The notes beneath the pieces are model-generated. The model did no database searches and was not told the DNA's origin. It was given only the letters and a program-made list of their open reading frames with translations. A DNA stretch of 64,000 bases from Chamaecyparis obtusa (lineage: Eukaryota > Streptophyta > Pinopsida > Cupressales > Cupressaceae), in assembly GCA_027943335.1 (NCBI GenBank), contig BSBK01006352.1, positions 372,001-436,000 of the forward strand, read 5' to 3'. Of the stretch, positions 12,301-24,439 are shown piece after piece; the stretch's first letter is position 1, and every line of letters starts with the position of its first letter. Both the position numbers and the translations under genes were made by a program.

Positions 12301-13703
12301 GATGAAAATTGAAGTTCTTGGCTTTGATGACATGAGAGATTCTTATGAATTTGATCTTGATTTTTCTGAGCCATGGAGAAAGTGCATAACACCTATTCAA
12401 GATCAACCAAGTACTAAATGGAAAAAATATTTTATTCAAGAAGGTATTTTGTTTAAAGGTATTCAGTTGTGTATACTGAGAGGAGCAATGAGAACTAATT
12501 CTATAAAAGAGAAACATAGTAGTAGTTTGGCTGGACATTTTGGTGTTGATAAAACATTGAATTTTCTTAAGGAGAAATACTTTTGGCTACAATTATATAA
12601 ATATGTTCATAAATTAGTGAAAAGTTGTGGAATTTATCAAGTTGCAAAAGGAGTAAGTCATAATACTAGATTGTATACACTAATTTTTGTTCCCGAGAAA
12701 CCTTGGATTGACATTAGTATGGATTTTGTTTTTGGCTTACCGAAAATAGTAAGAGGTAATGATTCTATATTTATAGTTGTGGATAGATTCTCTAAGAAGG
12801 CACATTTTATACCTTGTAGAAAGTCATTAAATGCAGTACATATAACAGATATTTTCTTTAAAGAATTTTTCAGATTGCATGGATTACTGAGGAGCATTAT
12901 CTCTGACTGATACAGTAAATTTGTTGGATACTTTTGGAAGACCCTTTGGAGAAGTTTGGCACCGAGTTGAAATATAGTTCTAAAATTCACCCATAGACCA
13001 ATGGACAAACATAAGTTGTAAATAGAAGTTTGGGAAATCTTTTGAGATGTTTAGTTGGAGACACACTAAGTAATTGGGATTCTATGTTAGCACAAGCAAA
13101 GTTTGCATACAATAATTTAGTGATTAGGAGTACTGAAAAAAAACCTTTTGAGATTGTAAATGGCATACAACTAAGAGGTATATCTAATTTAAGGGACATC
13201 TCTAATGAAAAAAAGAGAAGTGCTGAAGGTGTAAAATTTTCTCAGTACATGAAGACATTGCATGAAAATGTGAAACATAAGTTGGATAAAAGTAATCAGA
13301 AATACAAAGACAAAACTGATAGATCAAGAAAGGTCGATTTCCTGTTGGAACATATGGAAAGATGAAAATGAAGAAGTTTGTTCCTTTCAAGATACTAGAG
13401 AAATTTGGTAGTGGAAATACATATGAGATTGAGTTACCTAATGACATGGATATATCAGCTATATTCAACATTGCTGATTTATATGAGTACCATGAACTTG
13501 ATGAAGACATGACAATACCAATGGATTATCCTAAGAAATAGCTAGAACAAGTTAAAAAGATTTTGGAGCAAAGAATTGGCAGAAGTACAAGAGGAAAATA
13601 ATATATGGAATATCTAGTAAAGTGGAAGAATAGAAAAATTGAAGACAGTTCATGGATTTTACAGTCTGATTTGGATACAACTCAGATCATACCTGTTTCA
13701 TGA
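9308..13703 (+). pseudogene. Gag-Pol polyprotein of chromovirus A, with chromodomain
   Basis: Likely start is the ATG at 9308 (a TGA six codons in now blocks it; the next in-frame ATG is 9350). One frame runs from 9308 to about 12955. It carries Gag (SLWWEHLQLDRKRKGKD), a zinc knuckle near 10222-10270 whose second Cys is Tyr (CYNYGEEGH), protease (VIIDSGSS), reverse transcriptase ([18 protein letters not shown]), RNase H, the integrase zinc region and core (ISMDFVFGLP). After a frameshift the integrase goes on near 13030, and a second break near 13345 leads to a chromodomain (EYLVKWKNRKIEDSSW) ending at 13703. Seven or so in-frame stops are mostly one transition from Gln, Arg or Trp when compared with element B. 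Confidence 0.92.
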
Positions 13704-13737
13704 TTCGGAGAATCATTTTCAAATAACCCCAGGTGTC

Positions 13738-14369
13738 TGATGCAGGAGCATCTCGGATCCTTGGAAATCCTGTGTCACCAAAAAGATGTTTGTGTTTTCT
13801 TTGTGTTTCTCAGTTCCTTCTTTGATTGAGTTGGTTCGGTGTTTCTTGATGAATTTCCCTGGTGCTTGGTGATGCTTGTTTGGTGCTCGGTTATGCTTTC
13901 TTACATAGTTGTTTATTTTTGGATTTTTGTTGAGGCTGACTCTTGCATTTATTATTGGTCATAGATTTAATGACAGTATCTATCATTGGGAAGCATGTGG
14001 ACCTAGATCTGGTCATTCCTTCCATTGATGTAGGATCTGAAGGCCAAATTGATTTGATAGCCTCTTGTATAAATGTAGTTGTTTGGTTAGAGTTTAGGAA
14101 GTCAGATTAGTTAGAAAATATAAGATATAAAATTAGAGATTATTGGTAGATCCTCACATGTTGGAGGAATTTTGTACTTGATTGTAATATCTTGCCTAAA
14201 TAGGGAAGGCCTTATAGCTCGACATGTATGAATCAATTGAAGTTAATATATGAAAGTGTTATGCATTCTCTCTCTCACTCTTGTTGTTGTTTCTTCTATG
14301 TGTGATCTTTTCAAGGTTGGTCTAGTTAGAGTGTTCCTTTGGTCCCTATTCCCATCCTCCTTTGTGTTA
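13738..14369 (+). repeat. 3' LTR of chromovirus A
   Basis: It starts TGATGCAGGAGCATC and ends before the second GTATG target copy. It matches the 5' LTR with scattered substitutions and small indels, so the insertion is clearly older than that of B. Confidence 0.85.
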
Positions 14370-15299
14370 GTATGGCTTCATTCAGTATGTGTCACAGGAG
14401 TTTGCTTCATATGCACAATAGGTGTGAGAGCTTGGTTTAAGCTGGACAACTCATTTATCATATGCTCTGTGTAGTCAGGAGTATAGTAGTTACATTGCTA
14501 GGGATTGGGACTACCATCCTCAGATAGCTGATGCAGGTGTGATAGATGCCTTTGTTGCACATTTGGCAGAGAATCTAATGAGGCAATTCTTGGATCCTAC
14601 AGAGCTGATTCCCACCATGGAGGAGGTAGAGGATGTTACACGTGCCCCTATGAGTAGAGGATAGAGGACGCGTGATTTTAAAATCCATGTGGTGCATCCT
14701 ACACCACCAAGGCTGAGAGTAGTGATCACCCATCCGAGGCCAGCAGGATAGATGAGACCATCAAGACCCCAGATTGTTCCAACAGGTAGGCCTACAGTAT
14801 TACAACATTGATACAATAGAGGTGAGGGAGGCACATTAGGAGGGGTTGGCAGTGCTGAAGAGATACTAGGTGCACATCAAGATGCATCGATGGAGGAGGA
14901 ACATGATGCTCTTGATTTTGATTTAGGTGTAGAGGTTCGTCACTGTAAGGCATGAATAAATATAGGTACAGATCAGCCCATGGAGGAGGTAGAGGTAGTA
15001 GCTGAGGCAGATCCAAGATTGAGGTAGATGTCTCAGGATGTTATTAGGCATGTCTATTAGTAGCTTCATGATCAGAGGACACACAACCTGACTCTAGAGG
15101 TACAACTCTAAGAGTGTGATCAATGATTGCAAGAGTGATATGCTGAGGTCTAATGGTTGTAGGATGAGGTGACACACCAGACAAGGCATGCATCATATTA
15201 TATTTGTGTGTATTACTCATTAGTGTCACTTGGGCAGAGAGTGACATCCTACTCCTAGTATATGATAGATTCTGAGGGAGCTCGTGCATCATGTGTAGC
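14370..15299 (+). pseudogene. PMD protein, C-terminal part, antisense in C
   Basis: This continues the frame of 7598-8513 after the GTATG duplication. It opens with FIQYVSQEFASYAQ, then an acidic, proline-containing linker (EEVEDVTRAPMSRG, near 14640) and a C-terminal heptad-like segment near 15060-15190 (LTLEVQL, YAEV) that probably formed a coiled coil. About fourteen in-frame stops occur: mostly TAG, with several TGA and two TAA, and no frameshift until the end. TAA TGA at 15300-15314 may be the true end or two further mutations. A PMD with a C-terminal coiled coil, antisense within a Tat element, fits the extra-ORF class reported for plant Ty3-gypsy elements; that link is from memory. Confidence 0.75.
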
Positions 15300-15314
15300 C
15301 ACCACCTAATGAAC

Positions 15315-17190
15315 CTATCGGAGGAGGAGTTGTACTGGAGTTGAGGACTAGGTAGACATTTGATATGTGATATTCCTCTATTTTTTCATTTTGATCATTC
15401 TTGAAACCTCATTATAGCTCATTCTTTATACCCAGTGCCATTAGTGTACCCCATTTTACTATCTCAACATTCTAATATATATATATATATATATGAGATC
15501 ATATTTTTGGTTGTGACATCATGTGCACTTATCATTTTAGTTTATGATGTAATATCATGTGATGCAAGTCTATGAAATGCTTCTTTTAATATGGAATGTA
15601 TGGATGTTTTCTTTCAAATGTATGAATATGCAATGCAATGATAGATAGTAGATGAAAAAATGTAAATGTAGGTTTTTATCGATGCACATGTATGTTTAAA
15701 ATGGATTAATGAAATGAAAATGTAATGTAAATGCAGCGATACACATGGTATGTTTTTGCAGGTACATGAAGAAGACAAGTGCTCAGCCATTGTCAAAATG
15801 GATGTGTAACCTAGAATGGTGACTTCTTACTGATTAGTTAAGGGGAGACCTTCATGTGATACTTAGTCCTTTAGATGTTTTTGTAATTGCAAATTTGAAG
15901 AATCTCAAATGTCAATGCTTTATCCAGATCATGAGAGAAATACAACTATGCAAAATGCAAAAGCAGATGAAATGCAAGACCTAGGACTTAGTCACTGATC
16001 ATATGTCAGTCTTTATCATCATCAAATTTATTAGGTAACACCAAATAATCAATACAATGTTCTCTAGTTAGGAACCATGAACATATGAATATGGATTTTT
16101 ATTTTGATATGTCAGATTTAGATATGAGCACCAAGGCACAAAAGCCAAGATGACCTAAATATCATGTCCATTTTGATATAGCAATTTGTATAAGCATTAG
16201 AACATAAATGTTGTGATGACCTGAATACACCTTGCAGACAAACACACCAAGCAATTGTAGAAATCATTCTATTTCCAATGTGAATTACCCGCAGTGATCC
16301 TTTATCATTCACATCCTTGGGTAGTAGATTGTTTCACAATAGGATTAAGAAATCATTCAAAAAGACAAAATTTAGATTAGACTTCCTTGAAGCATTTGGG
16401 TATCAATGGTTGAGGTACATGTGGCCATCCAATCATGATGGAGGCACTTATAGTGGACACTAGTTCAATCTAGAATTTCCAAAGTTATTAGATTGTCACT
16501 TACAAGTAGAAGACAAATAAAATATTACGCCCCTAATCATTACTCTCTAAATGCTATGAAGGACATCATCAAAGATCTCAAGCAGACATAATATGCAAAA
16601 ATCTCAATGTGAATCAGTTAGCATACAAAAAGATTTAAGCATGTCGTAGAGATTGTTTTTGGTTTGTTGTTGTTGTTGTAAGGTGCAAAATCCTTTCCTG
16701 GTGAGGAGATAGACAAACTAACTCAGACATAGCTTTGGAAGGACCTTGACTAGAAATGACTCATCTAAAGATATTGAGGACTTTAGGATATGAAAATGAT
16801 TTCCTCCAGGTTAAAACTTTGATAGGATACAACTGCTTTTTTTGGATGGTTCTCATACCAACTTTATTGAAAACAGGATGTGAAAGAAAACCAGGAGATA
16901 TGTAAAAACTAAAGCAGTACTGAAAGTTAGGAAATACCAAGATTGCACTAATAGATGGAGTGTTTTTGATACAAGTGGTGCCCATTTTCTAGGTTTTCAC
17001 CATCTTCGAAGAGATTCTATTTTTTCTACCAAGGCACCTGTTTACCAAGTTTTCACCAAGGCACTTTTTATTTTTTCTTTTTTTTTGTATTTTTCATCTT
17101 TTTGATTTTTTTGGTACTTTTATATTTTTTTTATTTTTATGCTTTTTTGAGGACATTTTCATAGATTGAATGCCTTAGGTGTAGAATTTC
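15315..17190 (-). other. 3' non-coding region of element C
   Basis: No gene is seen on either strand. It lies between the end of C integrase and the antisense PMD frame. It contains a (TA)n run near 15475-15494, T-rich low-complexity sequence at 17066-17150, and, at about 16975-17065, two copies of a hairpin-like repeat with the core GTGAAAACYTRG that is also found in the 3' regions of D and F. Confidence 0.6.
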
Positions 17191-18088
17191 TTTAGATGTA
17201 GAATGTTGATTGGTTCTTAGAGCTATTCTCCTTCAGTTGTTGAGAGTTGATAGGCTCTAGAGCCAAAAGTAGTAGTGATAACAAAGGGACACAACTAGTT
17301 GGGTTCAAACTGCCCCTTGCATTCTTGATGGGATTGATTTTTAGTATTCTCTCTCTAGAATAGATCACCAACCTAAAACTCTCTATGTTTGACTTTATTG
17401 TTGTAGCCTCTAAAAATTATTTTCTGATATACTCTGAGATGATCATACATAGCTTGTTTGTGCTCATCTAGTAGTTCAAGTTCTTATAACCTAGACACTC
17501 TGTAATCATCATCATTTATTAGACCATGTATTCTGATTCTTAGTGATGGGATTTCAACCTCAGTAGGTAGCACCACTTCAGCCCCATATACTAAAGTGAA
17601 GGGAGTATCCCCAGTGGGCATTTTGATACTTGTTCTATAGGCCCAATGAGCTAGATTTATCATCAGGTGCTAGTCTCTTCTTATCTTGTTGATTGTTTAA
17701 TGCAGGATTTTTAGTAAGTTCTTATTGGATGCTTCAACTTATCCATTCCCTTGAGGATAGTAAATGGATGATCAATGTTGAGTGATATTGAATTTAGAGC
17801 ATAAGGAGTCTAGGTCCTTGTTCTTGAATTGGCCTCCATTATCTATGATGATGGAGTGTGGGAAACCATACCGATAAATGATGTAGTTTAGGATGAACCT
17901 TGAGATTTTTTTTCCAGTTGCTTGTGTCAAAGGCACTACTTCTACCCATTTTTTGAAGTAATATGTCACTTTGATAATATGGGTGTGACCATTTGATGAA
18001 TGTGGATAGATAGCCCCTATGAGATTAAATGCCCATTGTTGAAAAGGCCATTATGTTGTAAACAAAATCAAATCTCTCCCTGGTACAT
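17190..18088 (-). pseudogene. Element C integrase core and C-terminal part
   Basis: On the minus strand, after the B insertion, the integrase continues with WAFNLIGAIYP, YYFKKWVEVVPLTQATGK, and YGFPHSIIIDNGGQFKN (17969-17772), then LVYGAEVVLPTEVEIPSLR at about 17600-17530 and AYQLSTTEGE near 17240. This is the integrase style of Tat/Athila-type Ty3-gypsy elements. In-frame stops and frame changes occur between blocks. The 5-bp TACAT at 18084-18088 is the left target copy of B, and the frame joins the zinc-binding part at 24440 upward. Confidence 0.85.
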
Positions 18089-18946
18089 TGATGAAGGGTG
18101 CTCCCCTTAATACCACAAACACATAACAGAAATAGAGGAACAACAACAATATGCAAGAACAGAAAATTGGCTTCTTATTATCTCCACAAATGTGGAATTA
18201 CAAACTTTCAGAATTACAATATGCAAAGCCACATGAGCATTCCCTTACAATATTCTGTAGGACAAAGCCTCGAACTATTACCCAGATCTACTACCCAGAA
18301 CTATTCTGAACTGCCCAAGACAATAATACAGCCTTCCTTATATAGGCAATTTTCCACCGCCTGGGAAGGTTCCAGAATTTTTAGCCAATAAGGCCGACCA
18401 AACTTAGAATTATTTTATTTTACATTTTATTACATCATAGTCAGCTCAAGATAACCTTTGAAACCCGAACAAAAATTTTGAAGAAAATTATTTTTTGCCA
18501 TTTCAGGTGGCCCAACTTTCGAAGACCATAAGTCATCACTAGTTGACCCGATCGGCTATTATAAACCCATTTCGGAAATGCCACGAAGCGCTCTACAGGC
18601 TTGGCCCGCGCAAGCGCCCGTCACTCAAATTTTCGACGTCATCCGGGGCCTCTAAAGCCTTCAAAACTAAGTTCAAAGTTTCTGTACCCTGCTGCCAATA
18701 CCGAAAATCTTCAATATCTTCCAATATACACTTGATTTGGCAATGAAACTTTACTGGCAGACTTATATGACCAAAATGAACCTCCAAGAAAGAAATCAGA
18801 TCATTCTGAGCACATACAAAAATTACCAAAAATAGTAACTTTCCATAAATAGCAGCTCTGCACAAAATAGCCCTTATTGAATACAAAAATAGAAATATTT
18901 TTGGGTGATGCAAGATTGCTCTTACACCTAGGATGCTCCTGCATCA
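18089..18946 (-). repeat. 3' LTR of chromovirus B
   Basis: 858 bp, bounded by TGATGAAGG at the left and CATCA at the right on the plus strand. It is about 96.5% identical by eye to 23577-24434. A minus-strand TATATAAGG box lies at 18336-18344. Confidence 0.95.
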
Positions 18947-18984
18947 GACACGTAGGGTAATTTGAGAAGTGACCTTGTCATGAC

Positions 18985-21900
18985 TCAGGTGTGCAGAGGA
19001 AAGCCAAGATGGCTAACCTCCTCCTTTGTCAGCCATGATGAATCTTCAACAGGTCGTCCTTTCCACTTGACCAGATATTCTTCATATGTCCTGTTCCTTG
19101 TGCTTCTGCCAACATGACTGTCTAGTATATCTTCGATCTCCTTAGTGTCTGAACTAGTTGCTGGAATACTCCACTGTGCTGCTGTGATCTCATCTTCAAC
19201 ACCTCCTTCATGATACTCTGTCAGATCTGAAATGTCAAACACTGGTGAAATATTTAGCCCAGTAGGCAATTCTACCTCATATGCATTTCCTGAATCATGT
19301 TTCTTTAGTATCCTACATGGTCCAAACTTCTTCATTTTCAGCTTGTTATATGTACCAACTGGAAACCGCTCCTTCCGCAAATGAACCATGACTTCATCAC
19401 CAACCTGAAATTCCTTATACCTCCTTTTCTCATCTGCCTTAGCCTTATACTGTGCGTTCATCTTGGTAATATGCTTCCTCACCTCCCCATGGATGTTCTT
19501 CAAGTGTTCTGTAAAATCCTCAGCTTCAGCACTACTTATTTCTCCTTTATCTATCTTCCTCAATTCAGATGCATTTCTTGGACTACTTCCATATACAATC
19601 TAGAATGGTGATTTACCAGTGCTCCTGTTGACAGAATTATTATATGCAAATTCTGCCTGTGGTAAAATCAAATCCCATCCTGTTGGCTTATCTCCAACCA
19701 AACATCTCAGCAAATTTTCCAAACTTCTATTCACCACCTCTGTCTGTCCATCAGTCTGTGGATGATGTGATGAACTAAACTTTAAATCTGTCTTCAACTT
19801 CTTCCACAATGTACGCTAGAAATATCCAACAAACTTAGTGTCCCGATCTGAAACTATGGTCCTTGGCAAACCATGAAGTCTCACTACTTCTCTGAAAAAC
19901 AATTCTGCTACATGAACAGCATCATTAGTCTTCTTGCAGGGAATGAAATGTGCCATCTTTGAAAATCGGTCAACTACTACAAAAATTGAATCATGTCCCC
20001 ACTGAGTCCTCGGTAAACCAAGAACAAAGTCCATGCTGATATCCTCCCAAGGCTTCTTTGGTATGGGTAATGGCTGATAAAACCCTATATTCTGCTTCAC
20101 TCCTTTCGCCATCTGACATACTCTACAACTCTGTACAAACTTCTTCACATCTTGCTACAATTGTGGCCAATAATAATTCTCACCAACCAAAGCAAGGGTT
20201 TTATCACGACCAAAATGTCCAGCCAATCCTCCACTATGCTTCTCCTTGATGAGATTCTCCCTCATAGAACTTCATGGAATGCACAACTGACTCCCTCTGA
20301 ATAGCATATCATCTTGGATGATAAAATCTAGCCATTTCATCCTGTCTAGAGTAACAGGTTCTGTACAAGCCTTCCAAGCTTCACCAAAATTAGGATCCTC
20401 TGGATACAAATTCTTGAGTTCCTTGAACCCAACCACTTCAATCTGCATTTCTGTCATCAATAGTTGCCTTCTGCTAAGAGCATCTGCAACCCTATTAGAC
20501 TTTCCACTCCTATGTTTTAAAACAAATGTATAACTCTGCAAAAACTCAACCCATTTCAAATGCCTTTGATTCAATTTTCCTTGACTATTCAGATATTGCA
20601 AAGCTTGATGATCAGTATACAAAACAAACTCCTTAGGAAGCAGATAATGTCTCCACTTCTTTAATGCTTGAACTATAGTATAAAATTCCTGATCATAAAC
20701 AGAATATTTCCTCTTGGCATCATTTAACTTCTCACTAAAATAAGCAACAGGTTTACCTTCTTGGCTCATAACAGCTCCTCTTGCAGTACCACTAGCATCA
20801 CAATCTACTTGAAACACCTTATTAAAATCTGGAAGTGCTAAAATAGGTTGTTTTGTAACTTTTTATTTCAACAATTGAAAACTCTTTTCCGCCCCATTAG
20901 TCCACTTAAATTCTTTTCTATCCCCTCTCATTGTTTCAGTCAAGGGTCCACAAATACTGCTAAAATTTCTGATAAACTTTCTGTAAAAGCTAGCTAGACC
21001 ATGAAAAGATCTTACCTCAGTAGCATTCCTTGGAGTAGGCCATTCAAGAATAGCCTGTACCTTCTCTGGGTCCATTTTCAGACCTTCTGCTGAAACTACA
21101 AATCCCAAATACACCAACTCTTTCTTCACAAAACTGCACTTCTTCGAATTAATCAACAATTTCTCTTCTCTCAACTTCTCAAATACCATACGAATATGCA
21201 TCATATGCTCATCCAATGTCTTACTAAAGATCAAAATATCATCTAGGTAAACAATGACAAACTTACCTAGAAATTCTTTCAGAACCTCGTTCATGAGCCG
21301 CATGAAAGTGCTCGATGCATTGGTTAGCCCAAAAGGCATGACTAACCACTCATATAGTCCTTCCTTTGTCTTGAAGGCAGTCTTCCATTCATCTCCTTCT
21401 CTGATCTGAATCTGGTGATATCCACTCTTCAGATCTATTTTTGAAAAATACACAGCTCTACTCAAACAATCCATAATATCATCCATTCGTGGCAATGGAA
21501 ACCTGTACTTGATTGTGATCTTTTTTATTGCCCTAGAATCTGTACACATCCTCCATTCTCCATTCTTCTTTGGTGCTAATACTGCTGGTACAGCATAGGG
21601 ACTCAGACTCTCACGAATCAATCCTTTCTGTAACAACTCATGTACTTGTCTGTTCAACTCCTCACTTTCTGTAGGTGTCATTCTGTGTGCTGCCTTATTC
21701 TGAAAACTCGCTCCTGGGATCAAGTCCATCTGATGACTGATCTTCCTGACCGGTGTTAATCCATCAGGCACGTTATCAGATACAATATCCTGACACTCAT
21801 TCAACAAATCTGCAACTTCTACAGGAACATCTTCTACTTTTTCTTTACCAGCTTTTGGAATTAAAGAAAAACATACCTGCTCATGCCTCATACCATCTAG

Positions 21901-23475
21901 GAAATTTTTTCCATCAACAAAATTTATCCTTGCATTACCACATACCTTTTCTTCAGTCTCCTTCAATGGTTTTAGCTTATGTCGCACTCCATCCTTTGTC
22001 AGGGAATAGGTATTCGCACGACCATCATGTACAGCACATCTGTCAAACTGCCATGGTCTACCCAACAACATATGACATGCATCCATAGATATGATATCAC
22101 ACAATAACTCATCTTGGTATCCGCCAATCTTGAACTTCACCAGGCATTGTTCATTGACCATGACCTAGGCAATCCGATATGGATGTGGGTGTTTCTGTCT
22201 CTTGAGCTTCAACTTTGTCACCATCTCTTCTGAAACCAAATTTTCAGTGCTTCCACTATCAATAATCACATCACAACATTTACCTTCACACTTGCACCTG
22301 GTGTGAAACAGGCTCCTCCTTTTCTCAGGTTCATTCTCACCACTCAACATGACTCTTCTGTTAATCAACGTTTCTCCTCTTTCAGCATCTTTAGAATTTG
22401 ATGATCTGGCATCTTCATCTACATGTGCAACTCTAGCCTAGCCTTCATTTCTCCTGTCTGTTTTGCCTTGGTGCTGAGGACATTCAAATGCCCTATGACC
22501 TTCTTCTCCACAGTGAAAACATGTTCCATGGAAGCCACCTCTTCCAGATCCTTGTCCTCTTCCTCTTCCTCTCTGATCTCTATTATTTTGATCCTGGAAA
22601 AGATTAGAATTATTTCCTCGCTGATTCTGACTGCTACTGGCCTCATCCTTCTTTTTCGGATCTTCATTTCAGCCACCATATGACCATCCACCAGATCGTC
22701 CACCGTGACCTCTTCTGTTTTGTCTGCTCTCAAACTTCTTGTTCAACTTTTCCTCTACTTTTAGGGCAAATTGGTATGCCTCTTCAATACTGTTCATTCG
22801 AACCAGATTCAGCTCCTCCTGAATGCTTGACCTTAACCCATTTAGGTATCGGGAAACTTTCTCCTTATCAGCTTCTGCATGGCCTGTTCTGATGAGAAGT
22901 CGATAGAACTCCTCTGTATACTCCTGAACAGATCTTCCTGCTTGCTTCAAACTCTGCATTTTCTTCAGTAGGTCAAGCTCATAATCAACAGGAATGAACT
23001 GCCGCTTCAATTTATCCACCATCCGATCCCATCTCATGATTTTCTCCTTTCCCCTTCTATTTCGCTCCAACTGAATCTCTTGCCACCATATCTTCGCATG
23101 ACCTTTCAGTTTGGCTTTCGCAAATTTGACCCTATTAGGATCCTCAACATCTTCATACTCAAAATATTCCTCACATTCGCTGATCCAGTCGATCAATTCT
23201 TCTGGGTTAAGATTTCCAAAAAATGTAAGAACCTCAATCTTAGGTCTTTTCCCAATCTTAGAAATGGCCCGAAAAAGTCTTTCTTCCTCCTGGTTCACAA
23301 TTTTGACTTCTCCTTCTTGATATTCTTCTTCGGCTTCATCCTCACTTTCATCTCTGACATTAAGATTCATTCCTCTACGAATCTCTTCTTGCAATGCTCG
23401 CACTTGTCTCTGCATCTCTCTAACCTCAGGTGTTACAACACCAGCTCTTCCACCACCTTCCCTTCGTGGAGGCAT
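18985..23475 (-). pseudogene. Gag-Pol polyprotein of chromovirus B, one frame with eight stops
   Basis: The likely start is ATG at 23475 (MPPRREGGG). The frame then runs to 18985 with no frameshift, about 1,500 codons. Order: Gag with AKIWWQEIQLERNRRGKEK; CCHC knuckle CFHCGEEGHRAFEC; protease VIIDSGSTENLV; reverse transcriptase with [13 protein letters not shown] and [10 protein letters not shown]; RNase H (VDCDASGTARGAV); integrase zinc region (CRVCQMAKG) and core ([32 protein letters not shown]); and a chromodomain near 19180-19020 (TYEEYLVKWKGRPVEDSSW), which would direct integration to marked chromatin. Eight in-frame stops (about five TAG, two TGA, one TAA) each lie one transition from a sense codon. 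All catalytic motifs read intact between the stops. Confidence 0.93.
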
Positions 23476-23562
23476 TTTCGCGATGCGCGCTGAAACCCTA
23501 GCCACGGTCCTGGTGCAAACTGCCTCACAGTCGGTGATCTGTTTACACACTCAAGAACTCCT

Positions 23563-23574
23563 GCTCTTATACCA
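23563..23574 (-). other. Primer-binding site of B
   Basis: The minus strand reads TGGTATAAGAGC 2 bp inside the 5' LTR. It differs at one base from the initiator-Met site TGGTATCAGAGC found exactly in element A. Confidence 0.8.
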
Positions 23575-23576
23575 CT

Positions 23577-24434
23577 TGATGAAGGGTGCTCCCCTTAATA
23601 CCACAAACACATAACAGAAATAGAGGAACAACAACAATATGCAAGAATAGAAAATTGGCTTCTTATTATCTCCACAAATGTGGAATTACAAACTTTCAGA
23701 ATTACAATATGCAAATCCACATGAGCATTCCCTTACAATATTCTGTAGGACAAAGCCTTGAACTATTACCTAGATCTACTACCCAGAACTATTCTGAACT
23801 GCCCAAGACAATAATACAGCCTTCCTTATATAGGCAATTTTCCACCGCCTGGGAAGGTTCCAAAATTTTTAGCCAATAAGGCTGACCAAACTTAGAATTA
23901 TTTTATTTTACATTTTATTACATCATAGTCGGCTCAAGATAACCTTTGAAACCTGAACAAAAATTTTGAAGAAAATTATTTTTCACCATTTTAGGTGGCC
24001 CAACTTCCGAAGACCATAAGTCATCACCAGTTGACCCGATCGGCTATTATAACCCCATTTCGGAAACGCCATGAAGTACTCTATAGGCTTGACCCGCGCA
24101 AGCACCCATCACCCAAATTTTTGACCTCATTCGGGGCCTCTAAAGCCTTCAAAACTGAGTTCAAAGTTTCTGTACCCTGCTGCCAATACCAAAAATCTTC
24201 AATATCTTCCAATATACACTTGATCTGGCAATGAAACTTTACTGGAAGACTTATATGACCAAAATGAACCTCCAAGAAAGAAATCAGATCATTCTGAGCA
24301 CATACAAAAATTACCAAAAATAGTAACTTTCCATAAATAGCAGCTCTGCACAAAATAGCCCTTATTGAATACAAAAATAGAAATATTTTTGGGTGATGCA
24401 AGATTGCTCTTACACCTAGGATGCTCCTGCATCA
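23577..24434 (-). repeat. 5' LTR of chromovirus B
   Basis: 858 bp, same length and ends as the 3' copy. The minus-strand TATATAAGG box lies at 23824-23832, the likely promoter for the genomic RNA. Confidence 0.95.
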
Positions 24435-24439
24435 TACAT

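Larger units (their letters stand above)
8514..14369 (+). mobile_element. Ty3-gypsy chromovirus A, complete but decayed
   Basis: The element has two LTRs, an initiator-methionine primer site, gag-pol with a C-terminal chromodomain, and a perfect 5-bp target duplication GTATG (8509-8513 and 14370-14374). The LTR ends are TGATG and CATTA/GTTA, close to the TGATG/CATCA ends of element B. It sits inside the PMD frame of C, and the PMD frame continues across it when A and one TSD copy are ignored. The protein order is Gag, protease, reverse transcriptase, RNase H, integrase, chromodomain. Several stops, a frameshift near 12955 and a small deletion near 13345 make it non-functional. It is a diverged relative of B. 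Confidence 0.93.
18089..24434 (-). mobile_element. Ty3-gypsy chromovirus B, nearly intact
   Basis: A complete 6346-bp element with two LTRs of 858 bp each (TGATG...CATCA ends), a primer site, one long gag-pol frame with a chromodomain, and a perfect target duplication TACAT (18084-18088 and 24435-24439). A hand comparison of the LTRs gives about 30 differences in 858 bp, nearly all transitions, so the insertion is the freshest that can be dated here. It lies in the integrase of C, between the zinc-binding region and the catalytic core, in the same orientation. Confidence 0.96.

Noticed and set aside
7598..15299. TAG read as glutamine (recoded stops)
   Set aside because: TGA and TAA stops occur too, the neighbouring elements show the same pattern, and plant nuclear genes use the standard code. 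Deamination explains it better.
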